A stretch of DNA of 64,000 bases from Sphingomonas changbaiensis NBRC 104936. GTDB lineage: Bacteria > Pseudomonadota > Alphaproteobacteria > Sphingomonadales > Sphingomonadaceae. Location: contig NZ_BBWU01000051.1 of assembly GCF_000974765.1 (NCBI RefSeq), forward strand, positions 1 to 64,000, given 5' to 3'. Within the stretch, counting starts at the first letter, position 1. Each line of letters starts with the position of its first letter. Below are positions 25,104 through 34,212 of this stretch, piece after piece. A program made the translations under genes and the position numbers. Below the pieces are notes generated by a model that saw nothing but the letters and a program-made list of their open reading frames with translations, was not told the origin of the DNA and made no database searches.

Positions 25104-28100
25104 TCGACGAGCGCGAACGCCTCGCCCGCGAGGGCATGTACCGGCCGGAATTCGAGTCGGACGCCTGCGGTGTCGGGCTGATCGCCGCAACCGACGGCCG
25201 ACCCTCCCGCCGCGTCGTTTCTTCCGCCATCGATGCACTCAAGGCCGTGTGGCACCGGGGCGCGGTCGATGCGGACGGGAAGACCGGCGACGGCGCGGGG
25301 CTCCACCTCGACCTCCCCACCCGCTTCTTCGACGACGCGATCGAGGGCTCGGGTCACACGGTGCTGCCGAACCGGCTGGCGGTCGGCATGATCTTCCTGC
25401 CGCGCACGGACCTTGCCGCGCAGGAGACGTGCCGGACGATCGTCGAGGCGGAGGTAATCGACGCCGGCTACACCATCTATGGCTGGCGGCAGGTGCCGGT
25501 CGACATCTCCGTGATCGGCCAGAAGGCCCAGGCGACCCGGCCAGAGATCGAGCAGATCATGATCGCCGGCCCGCTTCCTGACGAGCAAAGCGCGGCCGAG
25601 TTCGAAAAAAATCTCTATCTCGTTCGCCGGCGGATCGAGAGACAAGTGATCGCGGCGCAGATTGCGGGCTTCTATGTCTGCTCGCTCTCCTGCCGGTCGA
25701 TCGTGTACAAGGGCCTGTTCCTCGCGGAATCGCTCAGCCTTTTCTATCCTGACCTCACCGACGAGCGGTTCGAAAGCCGCGTCGCGATCTTCCACCAGCG
25801 CTATTCGACCAACACTTTCCCGCAATGGTGGCTGGCCCAGCCGTTCCGCTGTCTCGCCCATAATGGCGAGATCAACACGATCCGCGGCAACACGAACTGG
25901 ATGAAGAGCCACGAGATCAAGATGGCGTCGCTTGCCTTCGGGGAAGCGTCCGAGGACATCAAGCCGGTGATCCCCGCCGGCGCATCGGACACCGCGGCGC
26001 TCGATGCGGTGTTCGAGGCGATCTGCCGATCCGGCCGCGACGCGCCCACCGCCAAGATCATGCTGGTGCCGGAAGCGTGGCACGCGGCGGACCTGCCCGA
26101 CGAGCAGAAGGCGATGTACGCCTATCTCGCCTCGGTGATGGAGCCGTGGGACGGGCCGGCGGCGCTGGCGATGACCGACGGTCGCTGGGCGGTCGCGGGC
26201 ATGGACCGCAACGCGCTCCGTCCCTTACGCTTCACCCAGACCATCGATGGCCTGCTGATCGTCGGCTCAGAGGCAGGCATGGTCGTGGTCCCCGAAGCGA
26301 CCGTAATCCGCAAGGGACGGCTCGGCCCCGGCGAAATGATCGCCGTCGACCTCGATGCCGGCGAAGTGCTGGAGAACCGCGCGATCAAGGCGAGGATCGC
26401 GGCCGAGCATCCCTATCAGCAGATGATCGCCGGCTTTCGCCGCTTCGATGACCTGCCACTCCCGAGTGCTCCGGCGAAGGCCGGAGCGATGGGCGCAGGG
26501 CTCCGGCCTTCGCCGGAGCACAGCGGAGCGGCTATGGACCGCGCCGCGCTCGCGCGCCTGCAGGTCGCGGCCGGCCAGACGCTGGAAGACATGGAGCTGA
26601 TCCTCTCGCCGATGGTCGAGGATGCGAAGGAAGCGGTCGGATCGATGGGCGACGATACGCCGCTCGCCGTCATTTCCGACCGGCCGCGGCTGATCAGCCA
26701 ATTCTTCCGCCAGAATTTCAGCCAGGTCACCAACCCGCCGATCGATTCCCTGCGCGAAACGCAGGTCATGAGCCTCAAGACGCGGTTCGGGAACCTCGCC
26801 AACATCCTCGATGTCGAGGGCCAGGGCTCGAACGTGCTGGTCCTAGACTCGCCGGTGCTGAGCTGCGCGGACTGGGAGCGGCTGAAGGCCCATTTCGGCG
26901 CCCAAGCGGCGGTGATCGACTGCACCTATCCGGCCGAGGGCGGCCCCGAGCAGCTGCGCGCCGCGATCGCCGCCATCCGCGCCGAAGCCGAGCGCGCGGT
27001 GCGCGAAGGCAAGACCGAGCTGTTCCTGACCGACGAAGGCATCGGTCCGGACCGGATGGCGATCCAGATGATCCTCGCCGCCGCCGCGGTGCACACGCAT
27101 CTGGTCCGCAAGGGGCTGCGCTCCTACGCGTCAGTGAACGTCCGCTCGGCCGAATGCCTGGACACGCATTATTTCGCGGTGCTGATCGGCGTCGGCGCGA
27201 CGACGGTGAACGCTTGGGCAGCCGAGGCGTCGATCGCGGACCGGCACGCGCGCGGCCTGTTCGGCACGCGCACGCTCGAGGATTGCGTCGCCCGCTACAA
27301 GAAAGCGATCGGCGACGGGCTGCTGAAGATCATGTCGAAGATGGGGATCGCGGTGATCTCCAGCTATCGCGGCGGTTATAATTTCGAAGCCGTCGGGCTC
27401 AGCCGCGCGCTGGTCAATGACCTGTTCCCCAGCATGCCCGCCAAAATCTCGGGCGAAGGCTATGCGTCGCTGCACCTGAATGCCCAGATGCGGCACCAGG
27501 CGGCGTTCGACAGCGCGGTGACGACGCTGCCGATCGGCGGCTTCTATCGTCAGCGCCACGGCGGCGAGACGCACGCCTATTTCGCGCAGCTGATGCACCT
27601 GCTGCAGACGTCGGTCGCGACCGACAGCTATTCGACCTATCTGCAATTTTCGCGCGGCGTGCGCGATCTGCCGCCGGTCTATCTGCGCGACCTGCTCGAG
27701 TTCAACTTCGCGCCGCAGCCGGTGCCGATCGATCAGGTCGAGGCGATCACCGAAATCCGCAAGCGCTTCGTGACGCCCGGCATGAGCCTCGGCGCGCTCA
27801 GCCCCGAGGCGCACGAGACGCTGGCGATCGCGATGAACCGCATCGGCGCCAAGGCCGTCTCCGGCGAAGGCGGCGAGGACCCGTCGCGCTACAAGCCCCG
27901 CGCCAACGGCGACAATGCGAACTCGGTGATCAAGCAGATCGCCTCGGGCCGGTTCGGCGTCACTGCCGAATATCTGGGCGCGTGCGAGGAGATCGAGATC
28001 AAAATCGCCCAGGGCGCGAAGCCCGGCGAAGGCGGGCAGCTCCCCGGCTTCAAGGTCACCGACATGATCGCGCGGCTGCGCCACTCGACGCCCGGCGTGA

Positions 28101-29656
28101 GTCTGATCAGCCCGCCGCCGCACCACGACATCTACTCGATCGAGGATCTGGCGCAGCTGATCTACGACCTGAAGATGATCAACCCGCGCGCGCGTGTGTG
28201 CGTGAAGCTGGTGAGTTCCGCGGGGATCGGCACCGTCGCGGCGGGCGTCGCCAAGGCGCATGCGGACGTGATCCTCGTCTCCGGCCATGTCGGCGGGACG
28301 GGCGCCAGCCCGCAGACGAGCATCAAATATGCGGGCACGCCGTGGGAAATGGGCCTTTCCGAAGTCAACCAGACGTTGACGCTGAACGGCCTGCGCGGCC
28401 GCATCAAGCTCAGGACCGATGGCGGCCTCAAGACCGGGCGCGACATCGTCATCGCGGCGATCCTCGGCGCTGAGGAATATGGCATCGGCACCCTCAGCCT
28501 CGTCGCGATGGGCTGTATCATGGTGCGCCAGTGCCATTCGAACACCTGCCCGGTCGGCGTCTGCACGCAGGACGAGCGACTGCGATCCAAATTCACCGGC
28601 AGCCCGGAAAAGGTCATCAACCTGATGACCTTCATCGCCGAGGAAGTGCGCGAGATCCTGTCGCGGCTGGGCTTCCGCTCGCTCGACGAGGTGATCGGCC
28701 GCACCGAGTTGCTCCGCCAGGTCAGCCGCGGCGCCGAGCATCTCGACGATCTCGACCTGAATCCGATCCTCGCCAAGGTCGACGCCGAGGATTTCGAGCG
28801 GCGGTTCAGCCTCGCCACGTTCCGCAACGAAGTGCCGGACAGCCTCGACGCGCAGATGATCGCCGACGCGCGCGCCGTGTTCGATCGCGGCGAGCGGATG
28901 CAGCTGACCTATAATGTGCGCAACACGCACCGCGCCGTCGGCACGCGTCTTTCGGCCGAGATCGTGCAGCGCTTCGGCATGTCGGCGCTGGCTGACGGGC
29001 ATGTGCATGTGCGGCTGCGCGGCTCCGCCGGCCAGTCATTGGGCGCGTTCCTGTGCAAGGGCGTACGGATCGAAGTGTTCGGCGACGCCAACGACTATGT
29101 CGGCAAGGGCCTGTCCGGCGGCACGATCATCCTCCGGCCGATGGTCAGCTCGCCGCTCGTCAGCCACGAGAACACGATCATCGGCAACACCGTCCTCTAT
29201 GGCGCGACGGCAGGCAAATTGTTCGCGGCCGGCCAGGCGGGCGAGCGCTTCGCGGTCCGCAATTCGGGGGCGACTGTGGTCGTCGAAGGCTGCGGCGCCA
29301 ATGGCTGCGAATACATGACCGGCGGCATGGCCGTGATCCTGGGCAGCGTCGGGCGGAACTTCGGCGCGGGCATGACCGGCGGCATGGCGTTCGTGCTGGA
29401 TGAGGACGGGGGTTTCGAGCGCAGCGCCAACCCGGACAGCATCGTCTGGCAACGCCTCGCCTCGCGCCATTGGGAGACGAAGCTCCGCGCACTGATCGCC
29501 GAGCATGCCGAGGCAACCGACAGCAAATGGGCGCACGGCATCCTCGACGAATGGGACCGCTGGCGTGACCGCTTCTGGCAGGTTGTACCGAAGGAAATGC
29601 TGAGGCGGCTGGAGGTGCCTCTGTCGGATGAAGCGGAGCTCGTGGCGGCGGAGTGA
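25100..29656 (+). CDS. gltB: glutamate synthase large subunit, with a hairpin-coded insert
   Basis: A 1518-residue enzyme converting glutamine and 2-oxoglutarate to two glutamates. The N-terminal amidotransferase domain starts after a short propeptide at Cys23 (SDACGVGLIA). The central FMN/iron-sulfur synthase domain includes VSGEGGEDPSRYKPRANGDN and the cluster cysteines CIMVRQCHSNTCPVGVC. The C-terminal beta-helix has repeats such as NGCEYMTGGMAVILG. Near residues 456-475 the chain reads SAPAKAGAMGAGLRPSPEHS, coded by a perfect inverted repeat (26466-26521). In this family the preceding FRRFDDL segment is normally followed by a short variable linker, so the insert probably lies in a loop. 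Confidence 0.96.
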   Translation: MIDERERLAREGMYRPEFESDACGVGLIAATDGRPSRRVVSSAIDALKAVWHRGAVDADGKTGDGAGLHLDLPTRFFDDAIEGSGHTVLPNRLAVGMIFLPRTDLAAQETCRTIVEAEVIDAGYTIYGWRQVPVDISVIGQKAQATRPEIEQIMIAGPLPDEQSAAEFEKNLYLVRRRIERQVIAAQIAGFYVCSLSCRSIVYKGLFLAESLSLFYPDLTDERFESRVAIFHQRYSTNTFPQWWLAQPFRCLAHNGEINTIRGNTNWMKSHEIKMASLAFGEASEDIKPVIPAGASDTAALDAVFEAICRSGRDAPTAKIMLVPEAWHAADLPDEQKAMYAYLASVMEPWDGPAALAMTDGRWAVAGMDRNALRPLRFTQTIDGLLIVGSEAGMVVVPEATVIRKGRLGPGEMIAVDLDAGEVLENRAIKARIAAEHPYQQMIAGFRRFDDLPLPSAPAKAGAMGAGLRPSPEHSGAAMDRAALARLQVAAGQTLEDMELILSPMVEDAKEAVGSMGDDTPLAVISDRPRLISQFFRQNFSQVTNPPIDSLRETQVMSLKTRFGNLANILDVEGQGSNVLVLDSPVLSCADWERLKAHFGAQAAVIDCTYPAEGGPEQLRAAIAAIRAEAERAVREGKTELFLTDEGIGPDRMAIQMILAAAAVHTHLVRKGLRSYASVNVRSAECLDTHYFAVLIGVGATTVNAWAAEASIADRHARGLFGTRTLEDCVARYKKAIGDGLLKIMSKMGIAVISSYRGGYNFEAVGLSRALVNDLFPSMPAKISGEGYASLHLNAQMRHQAAFDSAVTTLPIGGFYRQRHGGETHAYFAQLMHLLQTSVATDSYSTYLQFSRGVRDLPPVYLRDLLEFNFAPQPVPIDQVEAITEIRKRFVTPGMSLGALSPEAHETLAIAMNRIGAKAVSGEGGEDPSRYKPRANGDNANSVIKQIASGRFGVTAEYLGACEEIEIKIAQGAKPGEGGQLPGFKVTDMIARLRHSTPGVSLISPPPHHDIYSIEDLAQLIYDLKMINPRARVCVKLVSSAGIGTVAAGVAKAHADVILVSGHVGGTGASPQTSIKYAGTPWEMGLSEVNQTLTLNGLRGRIKLRTDGGLKTGRDIVIAAILGAEEYGIGTLSLVAMGCIMVRQCHSNTCPVGVCTQDERLRSKFTGSPEKVINLMTFIAEEVREILSRLGFRSLDEVIGRTELLRQVSRGAEHLDDLDLNPILAKVDAEDFERRFSLATFRNEVPDSLDAQMIADARAVFDRGERMQLTYNVRNTHRAVGTRLSAEIVQRFGMSALADGHVHVRLRGSAGQSLGAFLCKGVRIEVFGDANDYVGKGLSGGTIILRPMVSSPLVSHENTIIGNTVLYGATAGKLFAAGQAGERFAVRNSGATVVVEGCGANGCEYMTGGMAVILGSVGRNFGAGMTGGMAFVLDEDGGFERSANPDSIVWQRLASRHWETKLRALIAEHAEATDSKWAHGILDEWDRWRDRFWQVVPKEMLRRLEVPLSDEAELVAAE
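26466..26521. repeat. perfect inverted repeat inside gltB
   Basis: Two 22-base arms, exact reverse complements (left arm begins GTGCTCCGGCGAAGGCCGG), separated by 12 bases, giving a very stable hairpin. The core CTCCGGCGAAGGCCGGAG looks like a mobile REP-type unit. It is translated in frame within gltB. Confidence 0.8.
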
Positions 29657-29660
29657 AGTT

Positions 29661-29770
29661 GTCTCGCACGAAGGGCACAAAGGACACGAAGAGGTCACCC
29701 CGCCATTCCGGCGAAAGCCGGAATCCCGCTTCTTCTTACCTTTGTGCCCTTCGTGCCCTTCGTGCGAGAC
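29661..29770. repeat. nested inverted repeat (GCACGAAGGGCAC family) after gltB
   Basis: Outer arms GTCTCGCACGAAGGGCAC and its complement enclose a second, different element (ATTCCGGC-GAAA-GCCGGAAT at 29705-29724). The right outer arm has an extra copy of the CGAAGGGCA unit. A relative lies at 51799-51865; the inner unit recurs at 56846-56925. Confidence 0.75.
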
Positions 29771-29831
29771 CATTCTTGCAATGCCGCCTGCCGAGGATTA
29801 GAACAAAACAGAAACGAGAGCGAGAGACGAG

Positions 29832-30227
29832 ATGGCGACCGGCGGATGTCAGTGCGGAGGCGTGCGGTATGTGGCCGAGGGCGAGGTGCTGCACCACGCG
29901 ATCTGCCATTGCTATGATTGCCGCCGTTCGTCCGGCGCGCCGATGGTCGGCTGGATCGCCTATAAGTCGGACGGCGTGAGCGTCACCAAGGGCGAGCCCA
30001 AGGTCCACGCCTCGTCCGACCACGGGCGGCGCCATTTCTGCCCGGATTGCGGGACGGGGCTATTCTATACCAATGACACCGTCCTGCCCGGCATCACCGA
30101 CATCCAGAGCGCGACGCTCGACGATCCCGAGGCCGTGCCGCCGGCCGCCCAGATTCAATATGCGGAGCATCTGCGCTGGACGGAGAGACTGGACGAGCTG
30201 CCGAAGTTCGAGCGCTATCCGGGCTGA
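29832..30227 (+). CDS. GFA/CENP-V family zinc protein
   Basis: A 131-residue protein of the glutathione-dependent formaldehyde-activating (GFA) fold. Zinc-ligand cysteines are in order: GGCQCGGVRY near 6-8, HAICHCYDCRRSSG near 35-40 and FCPDCGTGLFY near 80-83. Length matches the single-domain family. Members include S-hydroxymethylglutathione-forming enzymes, but most are uncharacterised and a formaldehyde role should not be assumed. It converges on the membrane protein at 30215, with a 13-base overlap of the 3' ends. Confidence 0.9.
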   Translation: MATGGCQCGGVRYVAEGEVLHHAICHCYDCRRSSGAPMVGWIAYKSDGVSVTKGEPKVHASSDHGRRHFCPDCGTGLFYTNDTVLPGITDIQSATLDDPEAVPPAAQIQYAEHLRWTERLDELPKFERYPG

Positions 30228-30772
30228 GCCGCGGGGCGCCGGAACGCCAGCCAGCCGGCGCCGCCGAACATCGCCAGCGCCCACCAGCCGCCGTCGGTCG
30301 CGAGCAGATAGGCGATGCCAAGCAGCGCAATCGCGCCGAGCACGGCGAGCGCGGCCTTGGGCGGAAGCACGCGACCGAGCAGCCACGCCCCAAGCAGCAG
30401 GGCGGCGGCTGCATTGACCGCAAGCCAGAGATACGAGGCATCGGCGCCGATCGAGCCGAGCCCCGGCAGCTTGATCGTCGCATATCCCCGCATCGCGTTG
30501 GGGAACATGTCGGCCGACAGATGCAGGCCGAGCCCGAGCGCCAGTCCCGCCGCAAGCGGCCACCAGCGGCGCCGCGCACAGGCGACCCCGACCGGAAACA
30601 CGCTGTGCGTCAGCCCGCTGCGGTGGCCGAGGCCCAGCATCAGGTCCAGGTCCGGCAGCCGCGTCATTGCCCAGGCGGCGAGCACGGCCGTCAGCGCCGC
30701 CGCCCAGGGCCAGCGCGCGCCGAATGCCGTCACTCCGATCGCCAACGCGGTTATGAACAGGACAGTCAGCAT
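30215..30772 (-). CDS. YdjM-like membrane-bound putative metal-dependent hydrolase
   Basis: A 185-residue polytopic protein from the ATG at 30772, preceded by GGGGGAAG. The first half holds LPDLDLMLGLGHRSGLTHSV, a PDxD...HRxxTHS pattern matching the YdjM/DUF457 family of membrane-bound metal-dependent hydrolase-like proteins, and a later His in GLGLHLSADMFPN. Five or six hydrophobic segments. Activity of the family is not established. Divergent from the GST gene with a 38-base gap, so they may share a promoter region. Confidence 0.75.
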   Translation of the reverse strand: MLTVLFITALAIGVTAFGARWPWAAALTAVLAAWAMTRLPDLDLMLGLGHRSGLTHSVFPVGVACARRRWWPLAAGLALGLGLHLSADMFPNAMRGYATIKLPGLGSIGADASYLWLAVNAAAALLLGAWLLGRVLPPKAALAVLGAIALLGIAYLLATDGGWWALAMFGGAGWLAFRRPAAQPG

Positions 30773-30810
30773 CTTCCCCCCCGCCGCCTTCCTGCCTAAC
30801 ACGAACGACG

Positions 30811-31479
30811 ATGTGGCAACTGTTCCAATTCCCGCTCTGCCCCTTTTCGCGCAAGGTCCGGCTGCTGCTGGGCGAAAAAGGCGTCGGCTATGATCTCGTC
30901 CGCGAGTCCCCCTGGGAACGGCGCGACGAATTCCTCGACATGAACCCCGCCGGCCGCACACCCGTGATGGTGGACGACAAGGGCACTGTCCTGATCGACA
31001 GCTGGGCGATCTGCGAGTTCTTCGAGGAGACCGTCAACAAGGCGCCGATGATCAACGGCACCGCGATCAACCGCGCCGAAATCCGGCGGCTGGTCGCGTG
31101 GTTCGACGAGCAATTCTTCGCGGACGTGGTCGCTCCCCTGATGCACGAGCGGATGAAAAAGCGCCTGATCGATCGCTTGAGCCCCGACGCGCGCGTGCTG
31201 CGCGAGGCGATGAAGCTGGCGCTCAACCACCTCGATTATACCGATTACCTGTTGGACCACCGCAATTGGCTCGGCGGCGCGACGATGAGCCTCGCCGACC
31301 TGACCGCCGCCGCGCACATCTCCGTCGCCGATTATCTGGGCGGCATCGACTGGCGCGGCCACGAGCAGACCAAGCGCTGGTATTCGGGCCTGAAGAGCCG
31401 CCCCAGCTTCCGGCCGCTGCTGAGCGAGCGCATGGAAGTGATCAGCCCGCCCCAGCATTACGACAAGGTGGATTTCTGA
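30811..31479 (+). CDS. glutathione S-transferase family protein
   Basis: A 222-residue protein with an N-terminal thioredoxin-like domain carrying LCPFSRKVRLLLGEKG (a CPFS redox/binding motif) and DSWAICEFFEE (the S-x-AI-x-x-E glutathione contact). The helical C-terminal domain includes MSLADLTAAAHISVADYL. The CPFS form suggests thiol-transfer chemistry more than classic conjugation, by analogy with omega/beta-like classes. Stands alone, followed by a repeat. Confidence 0.88.
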   Translation: MWQLFQFPLCPFSRKVRLLLGEKGVGYDLVRESPWERRDEFLDMNPAGRTPVMVDDKGTVLIDSWAICEFFEETVNKAPMINGTAINRAEIRRLVAWFDEQFFADVVAPLMHERMKKRLIDRLSPDARVLREAMKLALNHLDYTDYLLDHRNWLGGATMSLADLTAAAHISVADYLGGIDWRGHEQTKRWYSGLKSRPSFRPLLSERMEVISPPQHYDKVDF

Positions 31480-31501
31480 CGGCACTCGCGACCGTCGCAA
31501 C

Positions 31502-31594
31502 CGGTTTGGCCTGAGCTTGTCGAAAGCCTCCCTTCCCCTCTAGTGAGTTGGGGAAACAAGAAAGGGAGGGCTTCGACAAGCTCAGCCCAAACCG
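31502..31594. repeat. inverted repeat, GAGCTTGTCGAA family, copy 1
   Basis: Arms CGGTTTGGCCTGAGCTTGTC... and ...GACAAGCTCAGCCCAAACCG flank a central 25-base segment. Other copies: 36811-36904 and 54780-54865. It lies directly before the M20 peptidase gene. Confidence 0.75.
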
Positions 31595-31607
31595 AGTGGG
31601 GGACAGC

Positions 31608-33059
31608 ATGAGACTTTTTGGTCGCGGCCTGGCAATCGTCGGCGCCCTGCTCCTCATCCTCATCGCCATCTTCGCGATCAACACCGCCCGCCTCCGCCCC
31701 GAAAAGCTCGGCCAGCCCCTGCCCCCGCCGCCGGTCGACCAGGCTGCTGTGCAGCACCTTGCGCAGGCGATCCGTATCCCGACCGTTTCGACCGAAGCCG
31801 CCCCCGCGCCGGATGCGGTGCTCGATGCCTTCGCCGCGCACTTGGCCGCGAGCTACCCGCGCGTGCACGCCGCGCTGAAGAAGGAGGTCGTAGCCGGTCA
31901 CAGCCTGCTCTTCACCTGGCCGGGCACGAACCCGAACGCCCCTGCCCTGCTGCTCGCCGCGCACCAGGACGTCGTACCGATCGAGGGCTCGAGCGCCAGC
32001 AAATGGACCCACCCGCCGTTCGCAGGGACCGTCGCGAACGGCTTCGTCTGGGGCCGCGGCACGATCGACGACAAGATGTCCGTGATCGCCATCCTCGAGG
32101 CCGCAGAGCGGCTGCTCGCGCGCGGTTATCGGCCTGAGCGGACCATCTATCTCGCCTTCGGGCATGACGAGGAGCGCGGCGGCACCGGGGCGAAAGCGAT
32201 GGCTGCGCTCCTGAAGGCGCGCGGCGCAAAGATCGGCCTTGCACTCGACGAAGGCTATGCGGTGCTGGACGGCGTGCTCGCGGGCGTCAGCCGGCCCGTT
32301 GCCGTCGTCGGCATGGCAGAAAAAGGCTATGTCTCGGTCGAGCTGGATGCGAATGGCACCGGCGGCCATTCGTCGATGCCGACGCCCGACAATGCCGCCG
32401 TGCGCGTCGCCCGCGCGGTCGAGCGGCTGGCCGGCGATCCCTTCCCGGCGCGGGTGCAGGGCCTGACAGGCGACATGCTGACGTCGCTCGCGCCCTATAT
32501 GGACCAGCCGCTGAAGACCGTGATCGCCAATCGCTGGCTGACCGAACCGCTGATCCGCCGTGAATTGCTGAAGAACCCGCGCACAGCGGCGGCGCTGCGC
32601 ACGACGACGGCGCCGACGATCATCCAGGCCGGCACCAAGGACAATGTCCTGCCGCAGAGCGCCCGCGCTGTCGTCAATCACCGCATCCTGCCCGGCGACA
32701 CCGTCGACAGCGTCGTCGCACGGGACCGCGACGTGGTCGACGATCCCCAGGTCATCGTCCGCGCGATCCCCGGCGGCCATGATCCGAGCAAGCCGGCCTC
32801 GACCGACAGCGCCGGGTTCAAGCAGCTCGCCGCGGCGATCCGCGCGACCTATCCGAACGTGCCGATCGCGCCGGGCCTGGTGCTGGGCGCCACCGACGGC
32901 CGCTCCTACGAACCGGTCGCGGCGGCGAGCCTCCGCTTCACGCCGATGACGATGCGCCCGGCCGACCTCGCCCGTTTCCACGGCAATGAAGAACGCATCG
33001 CGATCGACGACTTCATGCGCGCAATCGGGTTTTACGAGAGGCTGATCAGCGGGCGGTAG
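31608..33059 (+). CDS. M20 family metallopeptidase (carboxypeptidase-like)
   Basis: A 483-residue zinc peptidase from the ATG at 31608 after GGGGGACA; the longer frame starting at 31548 only reads the upstream repeat. An N-terminal membrane anchor or signal (GLAIVGALLLILIAIFAINT) places it in the periplasm or inner membrane. Metal-site motifs are LLAAHQDVVPIEG, VWGRGTIDDKMSVIAIL and LAFGHDEERGGTGAKAM, with a dimerisation domain from about 225. The composition fits the CPG2/carboxypeptidase S branch of M20. Its 3' end overlaps that of the opposing gene by 28 bases. Confidence 0.92.
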   Translation: MRLFGRGLAIVGALLLILIAIFAINTARLRPEKLGQPLPPPPVDQAAVQHLAQAIRIPTVSTEAAPAPDAVLDAFAAHLAASYPRVHAALKKEVVAGHSLLFTWPGTNPNAPALLLAAHQDVVPIEGSSASKWTHPPFAGTVANGFVWGRGTIDDKMSVIAILEAAERLLARGYRPERTIYLAFGHDEERGGTGAKAMAALLKARGAKIGLALDEGYAVLDGVLAGVSRPVAVVGMAEKGYVSVELDANGTGGHSSMPTPDNAAVRVARAVERLAGDPFPARVQGLTGDMLTSLAPYMDQPLKTVIANRWLTEPLIRRELLKNPRTAAALRTTTAPTIIQAGTKDNVLPQSARAVVNHRILPGDTVDSVVARDRDVVDDPQVIVRAIPGGHDPSKPASTDSAGFKQLAAAIRATYPNVPIAPGLVLGATDGRSYEPVAAASLRFTPMTMRPADLARFHGNEERIAIDDFMRAIGFYERLISGR

Positions 33060-33961
33060 CGGCGCGCCCGCGCGAGACCGCCGAGCAAACCAAATCCGCC
33101 GATCATCATCGCCCATTCGGCCGGCTCGGGCACTGACGACACCAGGCTGCTCCGCAACTCGGCGATCGCCTGCTCGCCAAGCGCAGGATCCAGTTCGGTC
33201 GTCAGCGTGTGGAGCGCGTCGAGATAGCCGCCGCGATTGGTGAACATGCTGAGATTGCCGTAAACGACATAGCTGTGGCCCGGCTGCAGGAACAGCGGCC
33301 CGCCGGCGCAGGATTGGGTCGTGGCGCTGACATTGAACGCGCCGCCCACCGCGGCCGGCTGCGCCGACCCGAACGCGAGCAGCCCGTCGGTTCCGCAATC
33401 CAGCACCGGCCCGATGTTGATCGACCTGTCTGAAAAGTCGACATAGTCGCGCACGAACGCGCCAGTCTCGAAAATGCCGACATAAAAGGAGACGAACGCG
33501 CCGCCCGGCAGCAGCGGATTGTCAGGACTGGCGTTCGAGGCATCGACCGTCAGCGTGCTCTTCAGGCTGAACTGTTGGGGCGCCGCGCCGGTAAAGTTGT
33601 AGCTTGCGAAGCCCAGCGCGCTGCCATTCACGCGCGCATCGGTCGCAGCGGAAGAGACGGCATGGAGGATCGGCAGGTTGAGACCGTCGCCGGCCAGCTC
33701 TCCCCGGCCTTCGCCGAAGGAGCCATTCTGCGCGATGTCGCGCGTTTCGACATAGCCGGATGCCGCGCTTGCCTGCCACAGCCCGCCGGCTGTCGCGAAC
33801 GGCCGCCGCAGCCGCCCGCCTGCACATTCGTCGGTGGGGCCCGCCCCGCCGCAATCGCGCAAGCTGGCCAGCGTCTGCACGCCGTAAAAGCCCGTCGCGG
33901 CCGGCGCGGAAGCCGGGATGGCGGCGGCAATGGCCGCTCCGGTCAACAGAATCCAACGCAT
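33032..33961 (-). CDS. PEPxxWA-CTERM sorting-domain secreted protein
   Basis: A 309-residue exported protein from the ATG at 33961, with AGGGGAGA before it. A signal peptide (MRWILLTGAAIAAAIPASAP) is followed by a beta-rich body with a conserved cysteine pair early on (LRDCGGAGPTDECAGG) and another later (DCGTDG, QSCAGG). The C-terminus is the sorting tag VPEPAEWAMMIGGFGLLGGL plus basic residues. It is the second such protein in the window and is not closely similar to the one at 8790 outside the tag. Two hairpins precede the gene. Function unknown. Confidence 0.88.
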   Translation of the reverse strand: MRWILLTGAAIAAAIPASAPAATGFYGVQTLASLRDCGGAGPTDECAGGRLRRPFATAGGLWQASAASGYVETRDIAQNGSFGEGRGELAGDGLNLPILHAVSSAATDARVNGSALGFASYNFTGAAPQQFSLKSTLTVDASNASPDNPLLPGGAFVSFYVGIFETGAFVRDYVDFSDRSINIGPVLDCGTDGLLAFGSAQPAAVGGAFNVSATTQSCAGGPLFLQPGHSYVVYGNLSMFTNRGGYLDALHTLTTELDPALGEQAIAELRSSLVSSVPEPAEWAMMIGGFGLLGGLARARRYRPLISLS

Positions 33962-33983
33962 GTCATTCTCCCCTTTCAACGAA

Positions 33984-34044
33984 GCTCCCGCCCGCCCCCT
34001 GGTCGGGCGGGAGCCGCCCTGTCAGGCACGCGATGCCTGGCAGG
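33984..34044 (-). promoter_or_regulatory. double hairpin upstream of the second PEP-CTERM gene
   Basis: Two adjacent stem-loops: GCTCCCGCCCG/CGGGCGGGAGC (33984-34014, 11 bp perfect) and CCTGTCAGGCA/TGCCTGGCAGG (34018-34044, one mismatch). They lie 23 bases before the start codon on the transcribed side, so they could form a structured 5' leader; they could also end transcripts arriving from the right. Confidence 0.45.
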
Positions 34045-34212
34045 ACTCACCCTTTGCTAACTCGTTGACAGGCTAGGGTATTCCGTTCGACCCGCCCATT
34101 AGGCCAGATGGCTTAGTCGCTGTCTCATTCCGATACGCGCGCAACCGCATCGACTCGGCTTGACAGCGGCGGCGCCGTTCCGAACACATGTTGCGGGGAA
34201 AAAGGGGTCAGC

